Below are positions 23,898 to 32,430 of a stretch of DNA of 40,051 nt, piece after piece (the stretch's first letter is position 1; each line of letters begins with the position of its first letter). A program made the position numbers and the translations under genes. Under the pieces are notes generated by a model that saw only the letters and a program-made list of their open reading frames with translations, did not search any database and had not been told where the DNA came from. This DNA comes from Porphyromonadaceae bacterium. Its GTDB lineage: Bacteria; Bacteroidota; Bacteroidia; Bacteroidales; Paludibacteraceae. Location of the stretch: assembly GCA_905372135.1 (NCBI GenBank), contig CAJPNS010000005.1, forward strand, positions 1-40,051, written 5' to 3'.

Positions 23898-25433
23898 ATG
23901 AAATCGAGAATAGAAATAGAGGCAGGAGTCAATGGTTGTCTGCTTATTAGCGACAACTTTACATCAGACCTTACCTCGCTTACAAAACACACTATCGGCT
24001 TCCTCGAGCAGCAGCTTGCCAATCAAGACAAAAGCCGAGTATTGATAGTAAGCGATATAGAGGGCGACGAATTGGTTGCCGAGATGTTTTATATCAACCT
24101 AAGTAAATTCCTCAAAAGCGGTGCCGTAAGTGAAGTGGTATTTTTGGGCAGTGAGCTTAAGAGTAGGGCAAAGATGTTTGAGGTGCAGCGAAAACATTTT
24201 TTCGCTACGACCGAAGAGTTTCTGCATTCCGAACTAATCGGTTCGTTTGAAAACAAAGCCATTTTGCTCAAAGTCTCGCCCGAGTACGACCCTAAACGTA
24301 TCGGAATGTATCTTCAACATCTACCGCACGATACGTCTCTGGAGATAGATTTCGATGCTATGTTTCATAATATGGACTACTTCCGTTCGAAGCTGAAGCC
24401 GACTACTAAACTTATGTGTATGGTGAAGGCATCGGCATACGGTAGCGGTTCGATAGAGGTGGCTCTGGCTATGCAGCACTATGGTTGCGACTATCTCGGA
24501 GTAGCCTTTGTAAATGAGGGTGTTGAGCTTCGGCAGAGTGGGATACGGATGCCTATCGTGGTATTGAATCCTATGGAGAGTTCGCTTTATCAGCTATTTG
24601 AGTACAAGCTCGAACCCGAAATATGCAGTTTTCGGATACTGAATTTCGTGGCGGAATTTGCTCGTTCGCTCGGACTACGCGATTATCCCGTACATATAAA
24701 AATAGATACGGGTATGCACCGCGCCGGATTTGAAGAGGGCGATTTAGAGCGGCTTATCGATTTTTTTGCATCGCATAAGGAACTCAAAGTGATGTCGGTA
24801 TTCTCGCACTTAGCTGCTGCCGACGAGACCTCTGACGAGATGAACGACTTTACTATGAGTCAAATACGGCTATTCGACAGTATCGCGAAACGTTTCGAGA
24901 GTGCTCTCGGATATAAGGTCATAAAACATATACTCAATTCGGCTGGAATAGAGCGTTTTAGCGATTACCAGTTCGATATGGTGCGTCTCGGCGTGGGGCT
25001 ATGGGGCGTGTCGGCCGACTCAGCCAACAATCTGCGAAACGTATGTTCGCTGTATACGAAGATCATTCAGATAAAAGATGTAAAGGCAGGAGAAACAGTC
25101 GGTTACAGCCGAAGGGGGAAGGTCGATACCGATAAACGTATCGCTTTGGTGCCTATCGGGTATGCCGATGGTATCAATCGACGGCTCGGCAACGGCATAG
25201 GTTATATGCTTATCGGTGGACATAAAGCTTTCATTATCGGCAATATATGTATGGATTTGCTTATGCTCGACGTATCTGATATAGATGTGAAAGAGGGCGA
25301 TAAGGTAGTGGTATTCAGTTCCGAACGACCATTTTCGGAGATAGCCCGACAGCTCGATACCATACCTTACGAAGTGCTTGCTTCGATATCGCCTCGTGTG
25401 CGAAGAGTATACTTTACCGAAAATATTTTGTAG
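23898..25433 (+). CDS. alr: Alanine racemase with N-terminal MurF C-domain remnant
   Basis: Interconverts L- and D-alanine (PLP enzyme, cytoplasm) for peptidoglycan. From about residue 145 it is a full racemase: PLP lysine K177 (MVKASAYGSG), the catalytic-tyrosine motif GETVGYS (Y403), and PIGYADGINRR. Residues 1-145 do not belong to a normal racemase. They resemble the C-terminal domain of MurF as found in the bifunctional MurF-Alr protein of Bacteroidales: IEAGVNGCLLISDNFTSDLTSL, VLIVSDIEGDELVAEMFY, FATTEEFLHSEL. The MurF N-terminal and ATP-binding domains are missing, and the usual DxYNxNP-type motif has become DNFTSD. The upstream gap is only 25 bases, so the lost part is not nearby. MurF ligase activity is therefore unlikely here; racemase activity is likely. 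Confidence 0.9.
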   Translation: MKSRIEIEAGVNGCLLISDNFTSDLTSLTKHTIGFLEQQLANQDKSRVLIVSDIEGDELVAEMFYINLSKFLKSGAVSEVVFLGSELKSRAKMFEVQRKHFFATTEEFLHSELIGSFENKAILLKVSPEYDPKRIGMYLQHLPHDTSLEIDFDAMFHNMDYFRSKLKPTTKLMCMVKASAYGSGSIEVALAMQHYGCDYLGVAFVNEGVELRQSGIRMPIVVLNPMESSLYQLFEYKLEPEICSFRILNFVAEFARSLGLRDYPVHIKIDTGMHRAGFEEGDLERLIDFFASHKELKVMSVFSHLAAADETSDEMNDFTMSQIRLFDSIAKRFESALGYKVIKHILNSAGIERFSDYQFDMVRLGVGLWGVSADSANNLRNVCSLYTKIIQIKDVKAGETVGYSRRGKVDTDKRIALVPIGYADGINRRLGNGIGYMLIGGHKAFIIGNICMDLLMLDVSDIDVKEGDKVVVFSSERPFSEIARQLDTIPYEVLASISPRVRRVYFTENIL

Positions 25434-25453
25434 GCAGATTGAAAAAAATCTAT

Positions 25454-25461
25454 TAACTTTG
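25454..25461 (+). promoter_or_regulatory. Promoter -7 box TAACTTTG for trxB
   Basis: Full TAnnTTTG match, 44 bases upstream of the trxB ATG; TTG at 25428-25430 lies at a 23-base spacing. Confidence 0.65.
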
Positions 25462-25505
25462 CCGTGTAGTTTTAATCACAAGATATACCTAAACACAATA
25501 GTAAT

Positions 25506-26444
25506 ATGGAACGAGTGAAATGCTTGATTATCGGGAGCGGACCTGCGGGTTATACTGCTGCTATCTATGCTTCGCGTGCCAATCTGAGTCCTGTCTTATA
25601 TGAAGGGATACAGCCGGGCGGGCAGCTTACGCAGACTACTGAGGTTGAGAATTTTCCGGGCTATCCTAATGGGATACAAGGATTTGATATGATGGAAGAT
25701 ATAAAAAATCAGGCGCTTCGTTTGAATTCCGATATTCGTAGCGGTGTGGTGACGAAAGTAGATTTTTCGCAACGTCCTTTCAAGGTCGAAATCGACGGAC
25801 AGACTAATATCGAGGCAGATGCCGTAATAATAGCTACCGGAGCATCGGCAAAATATCTCGGACTTGCCGACGAGACTAAGTATGCCGGTCGCGGAGTATC
25901 GGCGTGTGCTACTTGCGATGGCTTTTTCTATCGCAAAAAACGCCTTGCTGTCGTGGGTGGCGGCGATACCGCTTGCGAAGAGGCTATATATCTTGCCGGG
26001 CTTGCCGAAAAGGTTTATCTCATCGTACGTAAGCCGTTTCTAAGAGCATCGAAAGTGATGCAAGACCGCGTGTTTGCTACTCCAAATATAGAAGTCCTTT
26101 TCGAACACCAGACCATAGGTCTCGGCGGACAGAGTGGAGTAGAGGAGGCTCACCTCGTTTATCGTAAAGGCGAATCTGATGAAAAACAGGTAGATATAAA
26201 GATAGATGGATTTTTCCTCGCCATCGGACATCACCCCAATACCGATGTATTCAAGCAATATATCGATACCGACGAAGCGGGATATATCAAAACTCAGTTG
26301 CCATCGACTCGTACCAATATCGATGGTGTATTTGCGGCAGGAGACGTAGCCGACCCACACTACCGACAAGCCATTACGGCTGCAGCTTCGGGTTGTAAAG
26401 CGGCTATTGATGTGGAGAAATTTTTGAGTCAAACGAAAAAATAG
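25506..26444 (+). CDS. trxB: Thioredoxin reductase
   Basis: An FAD/NADPH enzyme that reduces thioredoxin in the cytoplasm. At 312 residues it is the low-molecular-weight type. FAD-binding GSGPAGYTAAIYASR is at the start, GGQLTQTTEVENFPG follows, the redox-active CATC is at C134-C137, the NADPH-binding VVGGGDTACEEA is near 155, and the C-terminal FAD motif is GVFAAGDVAD. Its own promoter precedes it, and flavodoxin follows with another promoter. Confidence 0.96.
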   Translation: MERVKCLIIGSGPAGYTAAIYASRANLSPVLYEGIQPGGQLTQTTEVENFPGYPNGIQGFDMMEDIKNQALRLNSDIRSGVVTKVDFSQRPFKVEIDGQTNIEADAVIIATGASAKYLGLADETKYAGRGVSACATCDGFFYRKKRLAVVGGGDTACEEAIYLAGLAEKVYLIVRKPFLRASKVMQDRVFATPNIEVLFEHQTIGLGGQSGVEEAHLVYRKGESDEKQVDIKIDGFFLAIGHHPNTDVFKQYIDTDEAGYIKTQLPSTRTNIDGVFAAGDVADPHYRQAITAAASGCKAAIDVEKFLSQTKK

Positions 26445-26521
26445 TACCTATCGCTATCGGTAGTGAGAAAAGCAATATAAAATACTCACTTCGTGCGATT
26501 GTATACGGATAGATAAGATAA

Positions 26522-26529
26522 TAATTTTG
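26522..26529 (+). promoter_or_regulatory. Promoter -7 box TAATTTTG for flavodoxin
   Basis: Full TAnnTTTG match, 41 bases upstream of the flavodoxin ATG. Confidence 0.65.
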
Positions 26530-26570
26530 TAGATAATAGAAACCTTATAACAAATTAAAAAATCAGAACA

Positions 26571-27074
26571 ATGAAAAGTATTGGAATTTTTTACGGTTCG
26601 TCGAGTGGTAATACCGAAACCGTAGCAAAACAGATTCAAAAAGGATTAGGTGCCGATGCTCAAGTTTTTGAAGTATCGAAAGCAAAAAAAGAAGATTTGG
26701 AAAAGTTCGATAACCTTATTTTAGGTACATCGACTTGGGGATTTGGCGATTTGCAAGACGACTTCGAAGGCTTTATGTCTCAGATCGAAGCAGCAAATCT
26801 CAGTGGTAAGACTGTAGCTCTTTTCGGTTGTGGCGACCAAGAGTCATACTCCGACACATTTGTCAACGGTATGGGTCAGGTATGGCAAGCTTTGCAAAAC
26901 AAAGGCTGCAAAATAGTAGGACAGACCTCTACCGATGGTTATTCCTTTTCTGCATCCGATGCTGTAGTCGACGATAAATTCGTAGGACTTGCAATCGACG
27001 AAAACAACCAAAGCGACATGACCGACGAACGTATTGCTGCATGGGTAGAAACTCTTAAATCTTCTCTGAGCTAA
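26571..27074 (+). CDS. fldA: Flavodoxin
   Basis: A 167-residue long-chain flavodoxin, an FMN electron carrier that can replace ferredoxin. The phosphate loop is FYGSSSGNTETVAKQI at the N-terminus. The FMN isoalloxazine loops are STWGFGDLQDD (W after the ST) and FGCGDQESYSDTF. The inserted loop typical of long-chain flavodoxins lies at about 115-140. Monocistronic, between its own promoter and a strong terminator. It could serve the ferredoxin-dependent oxidoreductase under iron limitation (inference). Confidence 0.95.
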   Translation: MKSIGIFYGSSSGNTETVAKQIQKGLGADAQVFEVSKAKKEDLEKFDNLILGTSTWGFGDLQDDFEGFMSQIEAANLSGKTVALFGCGDQESYSDTFVNGMGQVWQALQNKGCKIVGQTSTDGYSFSASDAVVDDKFVGLAIDENNQSDMTDERIAAWVETLKSSLS

Positions 27075-27110
27075 TACATTAGTAGTTCAATCTTTTTTAG
27101 AAAAAAGTTT

Positions 27111-27158
27111 GAGAGGACAACGACTCGATATCGAGCAGTTGTCCTCTCTCTTCTTTTT
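27111..27158 (+). terminator. Terminator of flavodoxin, possibly bidirectional
   Basis: GAGAGGACAAC (27111-27121) pairs with GTTGTCCTCTC (27138-27148); an inner palindrome CTCGATATCGAG lies at 27124-27135. TCTTCTTTTT follows on the plus strand. On the minus strand AAACTTTTTT follows the stem, so it may also end the mrp transcript. Confidence 0.85.
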
Positions 27159-27196
27159 AGGGAATAGTATTATATTCCAAGCATCGTCTGAGCAGC

Positions 27197-28234
27197 CTAT
27201 ATTTTTGCTATTATTTCGTTATATTTTTCTTCCAAAATACTGTTGTTCAGCACATCGGGCACACCGCTATCGGAGCTTTCGCAAATGGACTCGACGATGG
27301 GTATCTGTGCCAAAAGCGGAATTTTTCGTTCTTCGGCAAAACGTTTTACTCCCTCTTTACCAAAGATATAGTATTTTTTATCGGGCAATTCGGCAGGCGT
27401 AAAATATGCCATATTTTCTACCAAACCCAATATAGGTACATTTATCTTCGGATTTTCGAACATCTCTATACCCTTGATTACATCGGCAAGTGCTACGCTC
27501 TGCGGGGTCGATACGATGATAGCTCCCGTAAATTTCAGTACATCGACGGCAGTAAGATGTATATCGCTCGTACCCGGCGGCAAATCGACAAGGAAATAGT
27601 CCAAATCGCCCCAATCGGCCTCTTGTACAAGCTGTTTGATAGCATTACTTGCCATTATGCCCCGCCACACGACAGCACTCTCGGGGTCGACGAAGAAACC
27701 GATCGACAGCAACTTAACTCCGAATTTTTCTGCCGGTTGTATATAGTTTTTATCGCCCACAGGCACGATCTCGGGACGATAGTCTTCGACCCCGAACATC
27801 TTAGGCACCGAAGGACCGAAAATATCGGCATCGAGCAATCCTACACGATAACCTTTTTTGGCAAGAGCCACAGCCAGATTCGACGAGACGGTAGATTTAC
27901 CGACTCCGCCTTTACCCGACGAAATAGCAATAATCTTATCGGCATTCACCGTCGGCGGTTGCTCTACTGCTATGGGTTGTACTTCTTTGTTTTTTACATT
28001 TATAATAACCTCGCATTCTTCGCCGATATGTCTTTTGATAGCTGCCTCCGAGGCTTTTACTACCGATTTCATAAACGGTGAATTCTTTTTGGGGCTTATC
28101 AGCGAAAACGATACCTTGTTGCCGTCGATACGTATGTCGTCTTCGACCATACCGCTCTCTACGATATTCTGTGGTTCGCCGGGGTAACGTATCTCGGCGA
28201 GTGCCTCTAAAATTAATTTCGGATATATACTCAT
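27197..28234 (-). CDS. apbC: Mrp/NBP35 family iron-sulfur carrier ATPase
   Basis: A 345-residue P-loop ATPase that carries or assembles Fe-S clusters in the cytoplasm. An N-terminal MIP18/DUF59 domain (about 1-80) precedes the ATPase with the deviant Walker A ISSGKGGVGKST, LLDADIFGPSVP and DLPPGTSDIHLT. In E. coli Mrp a CxxC near the C-terminus binds the cluster; here the corresponding stretch after VENMAYFTP has no such pair. It is the last gene of the minus-strand run DUF4249-GSCFA-TPM-mrp, 49 bases after the TPM gene. Confidence 0.93.
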   Translation of the reverse strand: MSIYPKLILEALAEIRYPGEPQNIVESGMVEDDIRIDGNKVSFSLISPKKNSPFMKSVVKASEAAIKRHIGEECEVIINVKNKEVQPIAVEQPPTVNADKIIAISSGKGGVGKSTVSSNLAVALAKKGYRVGLLDADIFGPSVPKMFGVEDYRPEIVPVGDKNYIQPAEKFGVKLLSIGFFVDPESAVVWRGIMASNAIKQLVQEADWGDLDYFLVDLPPGTSDIHLTAVDVLKFTGAIIVSTPQSVALADVIKGIEMFENPKINVPILGLVENMAYFTPAELPDKKYYIFGKEGVKRFAEERKIPLLAQIPIVESICESSDSGVPDVLNNSILEEKYNEIIAKI

Positions 28235-28283
28235 ATTATTTTGTATGTTTGATTATTTTAATTATCTAACAGTAGTATTTTTA

Positions 28284-29636
28284 TTACCAGCTACTTGTGG
28301 CACCACCACCTCCCGAGCGACCACCTCCGAACGAACCTCCGCCCGATGAGCCACCACCGAACGAACTACCGCCGAAACCTCCACTCGACGTATGTGTAAG
28401 ACGCGGGATAGATACTCTCTTTTCTTCTTGATAACCACAATATTTACAGCGTGTTATATTAACACGAAGCCCATTACTGACATAAGTGGGATGGATGGCT
28501 ATGTACGAGTTTGCCAAACAAAAACTGCGTGTACCACATTGGGGACAATCGCTATATTTCGGTTTTTCGTTATACTTGTTTATCTCCACACGACCGCAAT
28601 TTTCACATAAAAACACGTCGTAATCTACGGATTTTATCTTCTCTTCGAACGATTGTTCAAGAGTAAGGTATTTATTATCATTCGTCTCAGACAACAATTT
28701 TGTGAGTGCTCCGCAGTTTTTGCAACGAACGCTTTGGCGTCGGAGTTTGTTGGCAAATACATTTTTCAATATATTAATAGGTATCATATCCATAAATAAC
28801 AGAAATCCCAATAAGAAGAGACTTACAAGATTAACTCCCAATACGGCTAATGTAATGACTATTATTATAATACCTACAAATATCATTCCTATTATCAAAC
28901 TACCGTATGCCTTCATAGCATTGTATCTTTCGGCATTGTATTGAAATTTCTTACTATGGGCAATATTATTGCTCTTGAACAACATAGCTATAATTACTAT
29001 CAACAGTACTGCTACGGGTACTACAAATACAAAAGAGGGAAACTCCGACTCTGAATCATCTTCGAAAAACTCTTCGTTTTCAACAGTTTCTACTGCTTTT
29101 TTTACCCCTCTGAGCATACCCTCATCGTAATTACCTTCTTTGAAATAGGGTACCATCTCATTCATCTGTATCCTTTTGCAGATGGCATCGGGTAAAACTC
29201 CCTCCAGCCCATAGCCCGTCTCGAAACGAATTTTACGTTGGTCTAATACAAAAAGTATTAATAAACCATTGTCGCTCTGCTTTTTACCGATACCCCAACG
29301 TTCGAAGAGTTTTACGCCAAAATCGAAGATATCGTTATTGCCGATAGAATTGAGTACTACCACGGCAATCTCTGCTTTGTTTTTTGCTTCCAAGTTTTGC
29401 AGCATAGTATTGAGCTGATAGACAGTCTCTTCAGAAATAATTCCGTCGGGATTTGCCACAAACGCACTTGCATCGTTAGTTTTTGGATTGGGTACTTCGT
29501 CGACCGTATACTGCTTATTATGGGTTATATCCGCTGGTAAGTTTCTATCTCCTGTAGCATCTTGCGGATATACGCCGCCGATACTTACGAGAGTAAGTAT
29601 TATCGCACAAAATAGTTTTTTAGTAATACAATCCAT
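28284..29636 (-). CDS. TPM domain protein with zinc ribbons and Gly-rich tail (YgcG-like)
   Basis: A 450-residue membrane protein. Signal peptide, then a TPM domain (about residues 45-185: VNTMLQ-type helix region, IAVVVLNSIGNNDIFDFGVKLFERWGIGKK, LLILFVLDQRKIRFETGYGLEG), which faces the periplasm in related proteins. Hydrophobic spans follow (near 200-220 and 245-290), then a cytoplasmic part with four CxxC pairs (CKNC, CENC, CPQC, CKYC) that should form two zinc ribbons. The last 35 residues are a Gly/Ser-rich tail ending SSW. The start at 29636 gives the signal peptide; the frame reaches 29666, overlapping the upstream stop region. The role of TPM proteins is uncertain (membrane-protein or photosystem repair in relatives). 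Confidence 0.85.
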   Translation of the reverse strand: MDCITKKLFCAIILTLVSIGGVYPQDATGDRNLPADITHNKQYTVDEVPNPKTNDASAFVANPDGIISEETVYQLNTMLQNLEAKNKAEIAVVVLNSIGNNDIFDFGVKLFERWGIGKKQSDNGLLILFVLDQRKIRFETGYGLEGVLPDAICKRIQMNEMVPYFKEGNYDEGMLRGVKKAVETVENEEFFEDDSESEFPSFVFVVPVAVLLIVIIAMLFKSNNIAHSKKFQYNAERYNAMKAYGSLIIGMIFVGIIIIVITLAVLGVNLVSLFLLGFLLFMDMIPINILKNVFANKLRRQSVRCKNCGALTKLLSETNDNKYLTLEQSFEEKIKSVDYDVFLCENCGRVEINKYNEKPKYSDCPQCGTRSFCLANSYIAIHPTYVSNGLRVNITRCKYCGYQEEKRVSIPRLTHTSSGGFGGSSFGGGSSGGGSFGGGRSGGGGATSSW

Positions 29637-29666
29637 ATTAATCTTCTGTAAATTTATGTATATCAA

Positions 29667-30614
29667 TCAAAAATCCATCAAACTGCAAGCATTCAAGTAT
29701 TTATTTACTATACTTTTTTGGCTTTCTATCCTTGCTTTGAAAACCGCCGCCTCGTCGGAGGCTTCGTGCATCGTATTGTGTTCCAACATCTTGTGAAGTT
29801 TATCTATCTGCGGCAGGAAAGCCAATGTCTCATCTGTAAAAAACGACTCGGCAAATCTCTGCCACACAATATTTTGCGTCATCTTCGACGGGTGTACCAT
29901 ATCGTCGGCATAGAAACGATAATCTCGCAACTCGTCGAGCAATATTTCGTAAGCAGGAAAATATGTCAATCGACCGAAAGCGTTTACAAGTTGCTCTACT
30001 GCAAGCAACAACGTAGCTTTGTTCAGAGAATTGTCGACGGCTCCGTCGCGTAGATAACGTACAGGGCTTACGGAAATTATCACTTTTATCTCTGGTGCTG
30101 TTCGGAATATCCTATCCAGAAGAGGTTTATACACATCGATTATATCGCTAACAGAGAGTCGTTTACGGACGAAATTATTTTCGGGCAGCTTATGGCAATT
30201 TGCCACTACTTTGCCCTGATGCATATATACCCACGACGACCCGAAAGTGATAATGAGAAAATCTGTCTTAGGCAAAATATTGTGAGCATCGGCAATCTGT
30301 CTGTTTGCCCTATCGAGCACTCTCTGCGGGTCGGCATCGGAAAAAGCACTGTGATACAAATCGCTGTGCCATAGCCCGTTGTGTTTGAACAAATCTTCGT
30401 GCGTCAAATATTTTTCGTCGAGAATACGTTCCAAGCCCTGAGCGATAGAGATAGGATTGAACAGTATGCCGAACGGATTATTGATGCCCTCGAAGCGGTA
30501 TTTGCATAGATTTTCGCCCATATTTTCGGCAAAACACGACCCCAACAACATATATTTACTGCGATGGCTAAATATCTTGTTTACAGGCGTTTTTACCTCA
30601 GTAGTGAACTTCAT
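29667..30614 (-). CDS. GSCFA domain protein
   Basis: A 315-residue protein with the family signature LLGSCFAENMGENL near residue 28. The fold is SGNH-hydrolase-like, with FLIITFGSSWVYMHQGKVVANCHKLP near 140 and the DDMVHPSKMTQNIVW motif near the end, which may supply the Asp/His of the triad. The family is thought to be hydrolytic, but the substrate is unknown. No signal peptide. It lies 26 bases after the DUF4249 gene and 30 bases before the TPM gene, in one apparent transcript. Confidence 0.9.
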   Translation of the reverse strand: MKFTTEVKTPVNKIFSHRSKYMLLGSCFAENMGENLCKYRFEGINNPFGILFNPISIAQGLERILDEKYLTHEDLFKHNGLWHSDLYHSAFSDADPQRVLDRANRQIADAHNILPKTDFLIITFGSSWVYMHQGKVVANCHKLPENNFVRKRLSVSDIIDVYKPLLDRIFRTAPEIKVIISVSPVRYLRDGAVDNSLNKATLLLAVEQLVNAFGRLTYFPAYEILLDELRDYRFYADDMVHPSKMTQNIVWQRFAESFFTDETLAFLPQIDKLHKMLEHNTMHEASDEAAVFKARIESQKSIVNKYLNACSLMDF

Positions 30615-30640
30615 AACTTATATACCGACAAATAAAAAGT

Positions 30641-31519
30641 TTATCTTATGCCGCCCGTTGCCCCGAAATCGAAATCGATGTGAGAGATTACCGAAAACAC
30701 TGTTCCTCGGCTATAAGTAGTGAAAAATCCCGATACTCTGATGTCTGCATCGAGGCACTTGATGTTTGTCGTTACCTCCGATGGCGGCGACGAAAAAAAA
30801 GGATTTTGCATACCCGATGCAGATGCCGCTTGGGATATAAACCTCGAATATTCGTTGCTGAAATTGTCTATACGGAAATGCAGAGTATCTCCTTTACTAA
30901 ATCCATCTTTTACAAAATAGGGGACAGTGTAGGCATATCCGGTAGTTTTTAGAAATCGTTCGGGCATAATCATCAGATAGTTGAATATACCGATAGTATC
31001 TCTGTTTTTCCAATTGTAAACACAAAAATTATTGTCGGAAGTATAGAAAACCTTACCGTATACGAGCATTATTGGGAGTTTTTGTATTACAAATCCCGAT
31101 AGTTTCACCGAATCGATACGTGGCGTATTGGTCATTCGAGATTTTGCTCTATAATGCTCATCTACACCGTTTTGGTCGAAGTCGAGAAATACATCTAAAA
31201 TATACTCTCTACCCACCAACATATTGAGAGAGTCGATGTAATAGCGTCCTGCTACGGTATCGGGATGTAGTTGGTGCACAGTATCGTTGGCGGTAATGGT
31301 TACTTTTGCATTATCGATAGCAATGGGAGGCAATTGCGAAAAAAATCCCATCGACTTGCTGATACTTATATAGTTGCGTATAGTATCTTGGCGAAAAGCC
31401 CCAAAAATAACCAAACGCGGACTCGCTTGGTCGGTCTCAATGTCTATGGGAGAGGTACAAGATATTGCACCCAATAAGACAATGATAATCATATATATAT
31501 GCCTGATGTCTCTTTTCAT
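30641..31519 (-). CDS. DUF4249 family lipoprotein
   Basis: A 292-residue lipoprotein. A signal peptide (MKRDIRHIYMIIIVLLG) ends in lipobox AISC at about residue 21, followed by TSPIDIE, typical of DUF4249. The mature part is mostly beta strands with two Ig-like regions (RLVIFGAFRQD, KVTITANDTVHQL). DUF4249 proteins usually follow a TonB-dependent receptor in Bacteroidota, probably as its surface partner; none lies nearby here. The ATG at 31519 is chosen over the upstream frame start at 31561 because it gives the signal peptide. Confidence 0.85.
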   Translation of the reverse strand: MKRDIRHIYMIIIVLLGAISCTSPIDIETDQASPRLVIFGAFRQDTIRNYISISKSMGFFSQLPPIAIDNAKVTITANDTVHQLHPDTVAGRYYIDSLNMLVGREYILDVFLDFDQNGVDEHYRAKSRMTNTPRIDSVKLSGFVIQKLPIMLVYGKVFYTSDNNFCVYNWKNRDTIGIFNYLMIMPERFLKTTGYAYTVPYFVKDGFSKGDTLHFRIDNFSNEYSRFISQAASASGMQNPFFSSPPSEVTTNIKCLDADIRVSGFFTTYSRGTVFSVISHIDFDFGATGGIR

Positions 31520-31595
31520 ACTATATATTACTAATTGTTTGTATAATGAACTATAAATCACTGAAATAGTCTCAGTGGCATACTGAAACGATAAG

Positions 31596-31603
31596 CAAAG
31601 GTA
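31596..31603 (-). promoter_or_regulatory. Promoter -7 box TACCTTTG for the DUF4249-GSCFA-TPM-mrp run
   Basis: The minus strand reads TACCTTTG, 77 bases upstream of the DUF4249 ATG. No strong box was seen before the three downstream genes. Confidence 0.6.
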
Positions 31604-31657
31604 TAAATAAATTCCGACTTATCGAAAACAAAGCACTTTCACTATGCTAAGTCGCTT

Positions 31658-32425
31658 CTATATACCGAGTTCGGAGCGGCGTTGTCTGCCGTAGCTACGG
31701 TATTCGTCGTGAGGTATGTGGCTGTCGTCTATCTCGGTGATAACGGCTGCGTGCGGCAATCGGAATTCGATATATTTTATCGTGATGCCTCGCTGCAACC
31801 ACTGACTTTCGTAATAGGTTCTGATAGACGTAAGTATACCGTGCCGTTTGCTGTCGGTAGTGGAATAAATATCTGTAATAGCTTCGTTTACAGGGATTTT
31901 GTTTGCAGCCAAAAGTTCGCTCGTATATGTAAAAAGAAAGTTGCTATCGGTTTTCAGACGAACCAGTCCGTTGTCTGTAAGCACTTTACGGTAATTGTAG
32001 AGAAAAGTGGCAGAAGTAAGCCTCTTGCGTTGCTTTTTCATCTGCGGGTCGGGAAAAGTAAGCCAAATTTCCGAGATTTCGCCATTACCGAAGAAAGTAC
32101 TAATATTATGAATATCAGTTCGTACGAAAGCAACATTTTTTAATTTTCCGTCGCGTGCTTCGGTTGCTCCTGCCCACATTCGAGCTCCTTTGATATCGAT
32201 ACCTATAAAGTTTTTGTCGGTATGGTTACGAGCAAGACCTACGGTGTACTCACCTCTACCGCAACCAAGTTCGAGTACTATCGGATTAGAGTTGCCGAAA
32301 AAACTCTTACCCCACAAACCTCGCAACTGAAAATCGTCGCCTGCAAGTATACGCTGCAACGGAAATTCAAAAACATTTTCCATTGTAGCAAGTTCGGCAA
32401 ACTTCTTTAACTTATTCTTAGACAC
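31658..32425 (-). CDS. trmB: tRNA (guanine(46)-N7)-methyltransferase
   Basis: Methylates G46 of tRNA using S-adenosylmethionine (cytoplasm). A 255-residue class I methyltransferase with the SAM motif VLELGCGRGEYTVGLA near residue 51 and the TrmB signature IWLTFPDPQMKKQRKRLT near 120. The start codon is GTG, 5 bases after the mtnN stop. Translational coupling is likely. It is normal in length apart from a slightly long N-terminus. Confidence 0.94.
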   Translation of the reverse strand: MSKNKLKKFAELATMENVFEFPLQRILAGDDFQLRGLWGKSFFGNSNPIVLELGCGRGEYTVGLARNHTDKNFIGIDIKGARMWAGATEARDGKLKNVAFVRTDIHNISTFFGNGEISEIWLTFPDPQMKKQRKRLTSATFLYNYRKVLTDNGLVRLKTDSNFLFTYTSELLAANKIPVNEAITDIYSTTDSKRHGILTSIRTYYESQWLQRGITIKYIEFRLPHAAVITEIDDSHIPHDEYRSYGRQRRSELGI

Positions 32426-32430
32426 GATGT

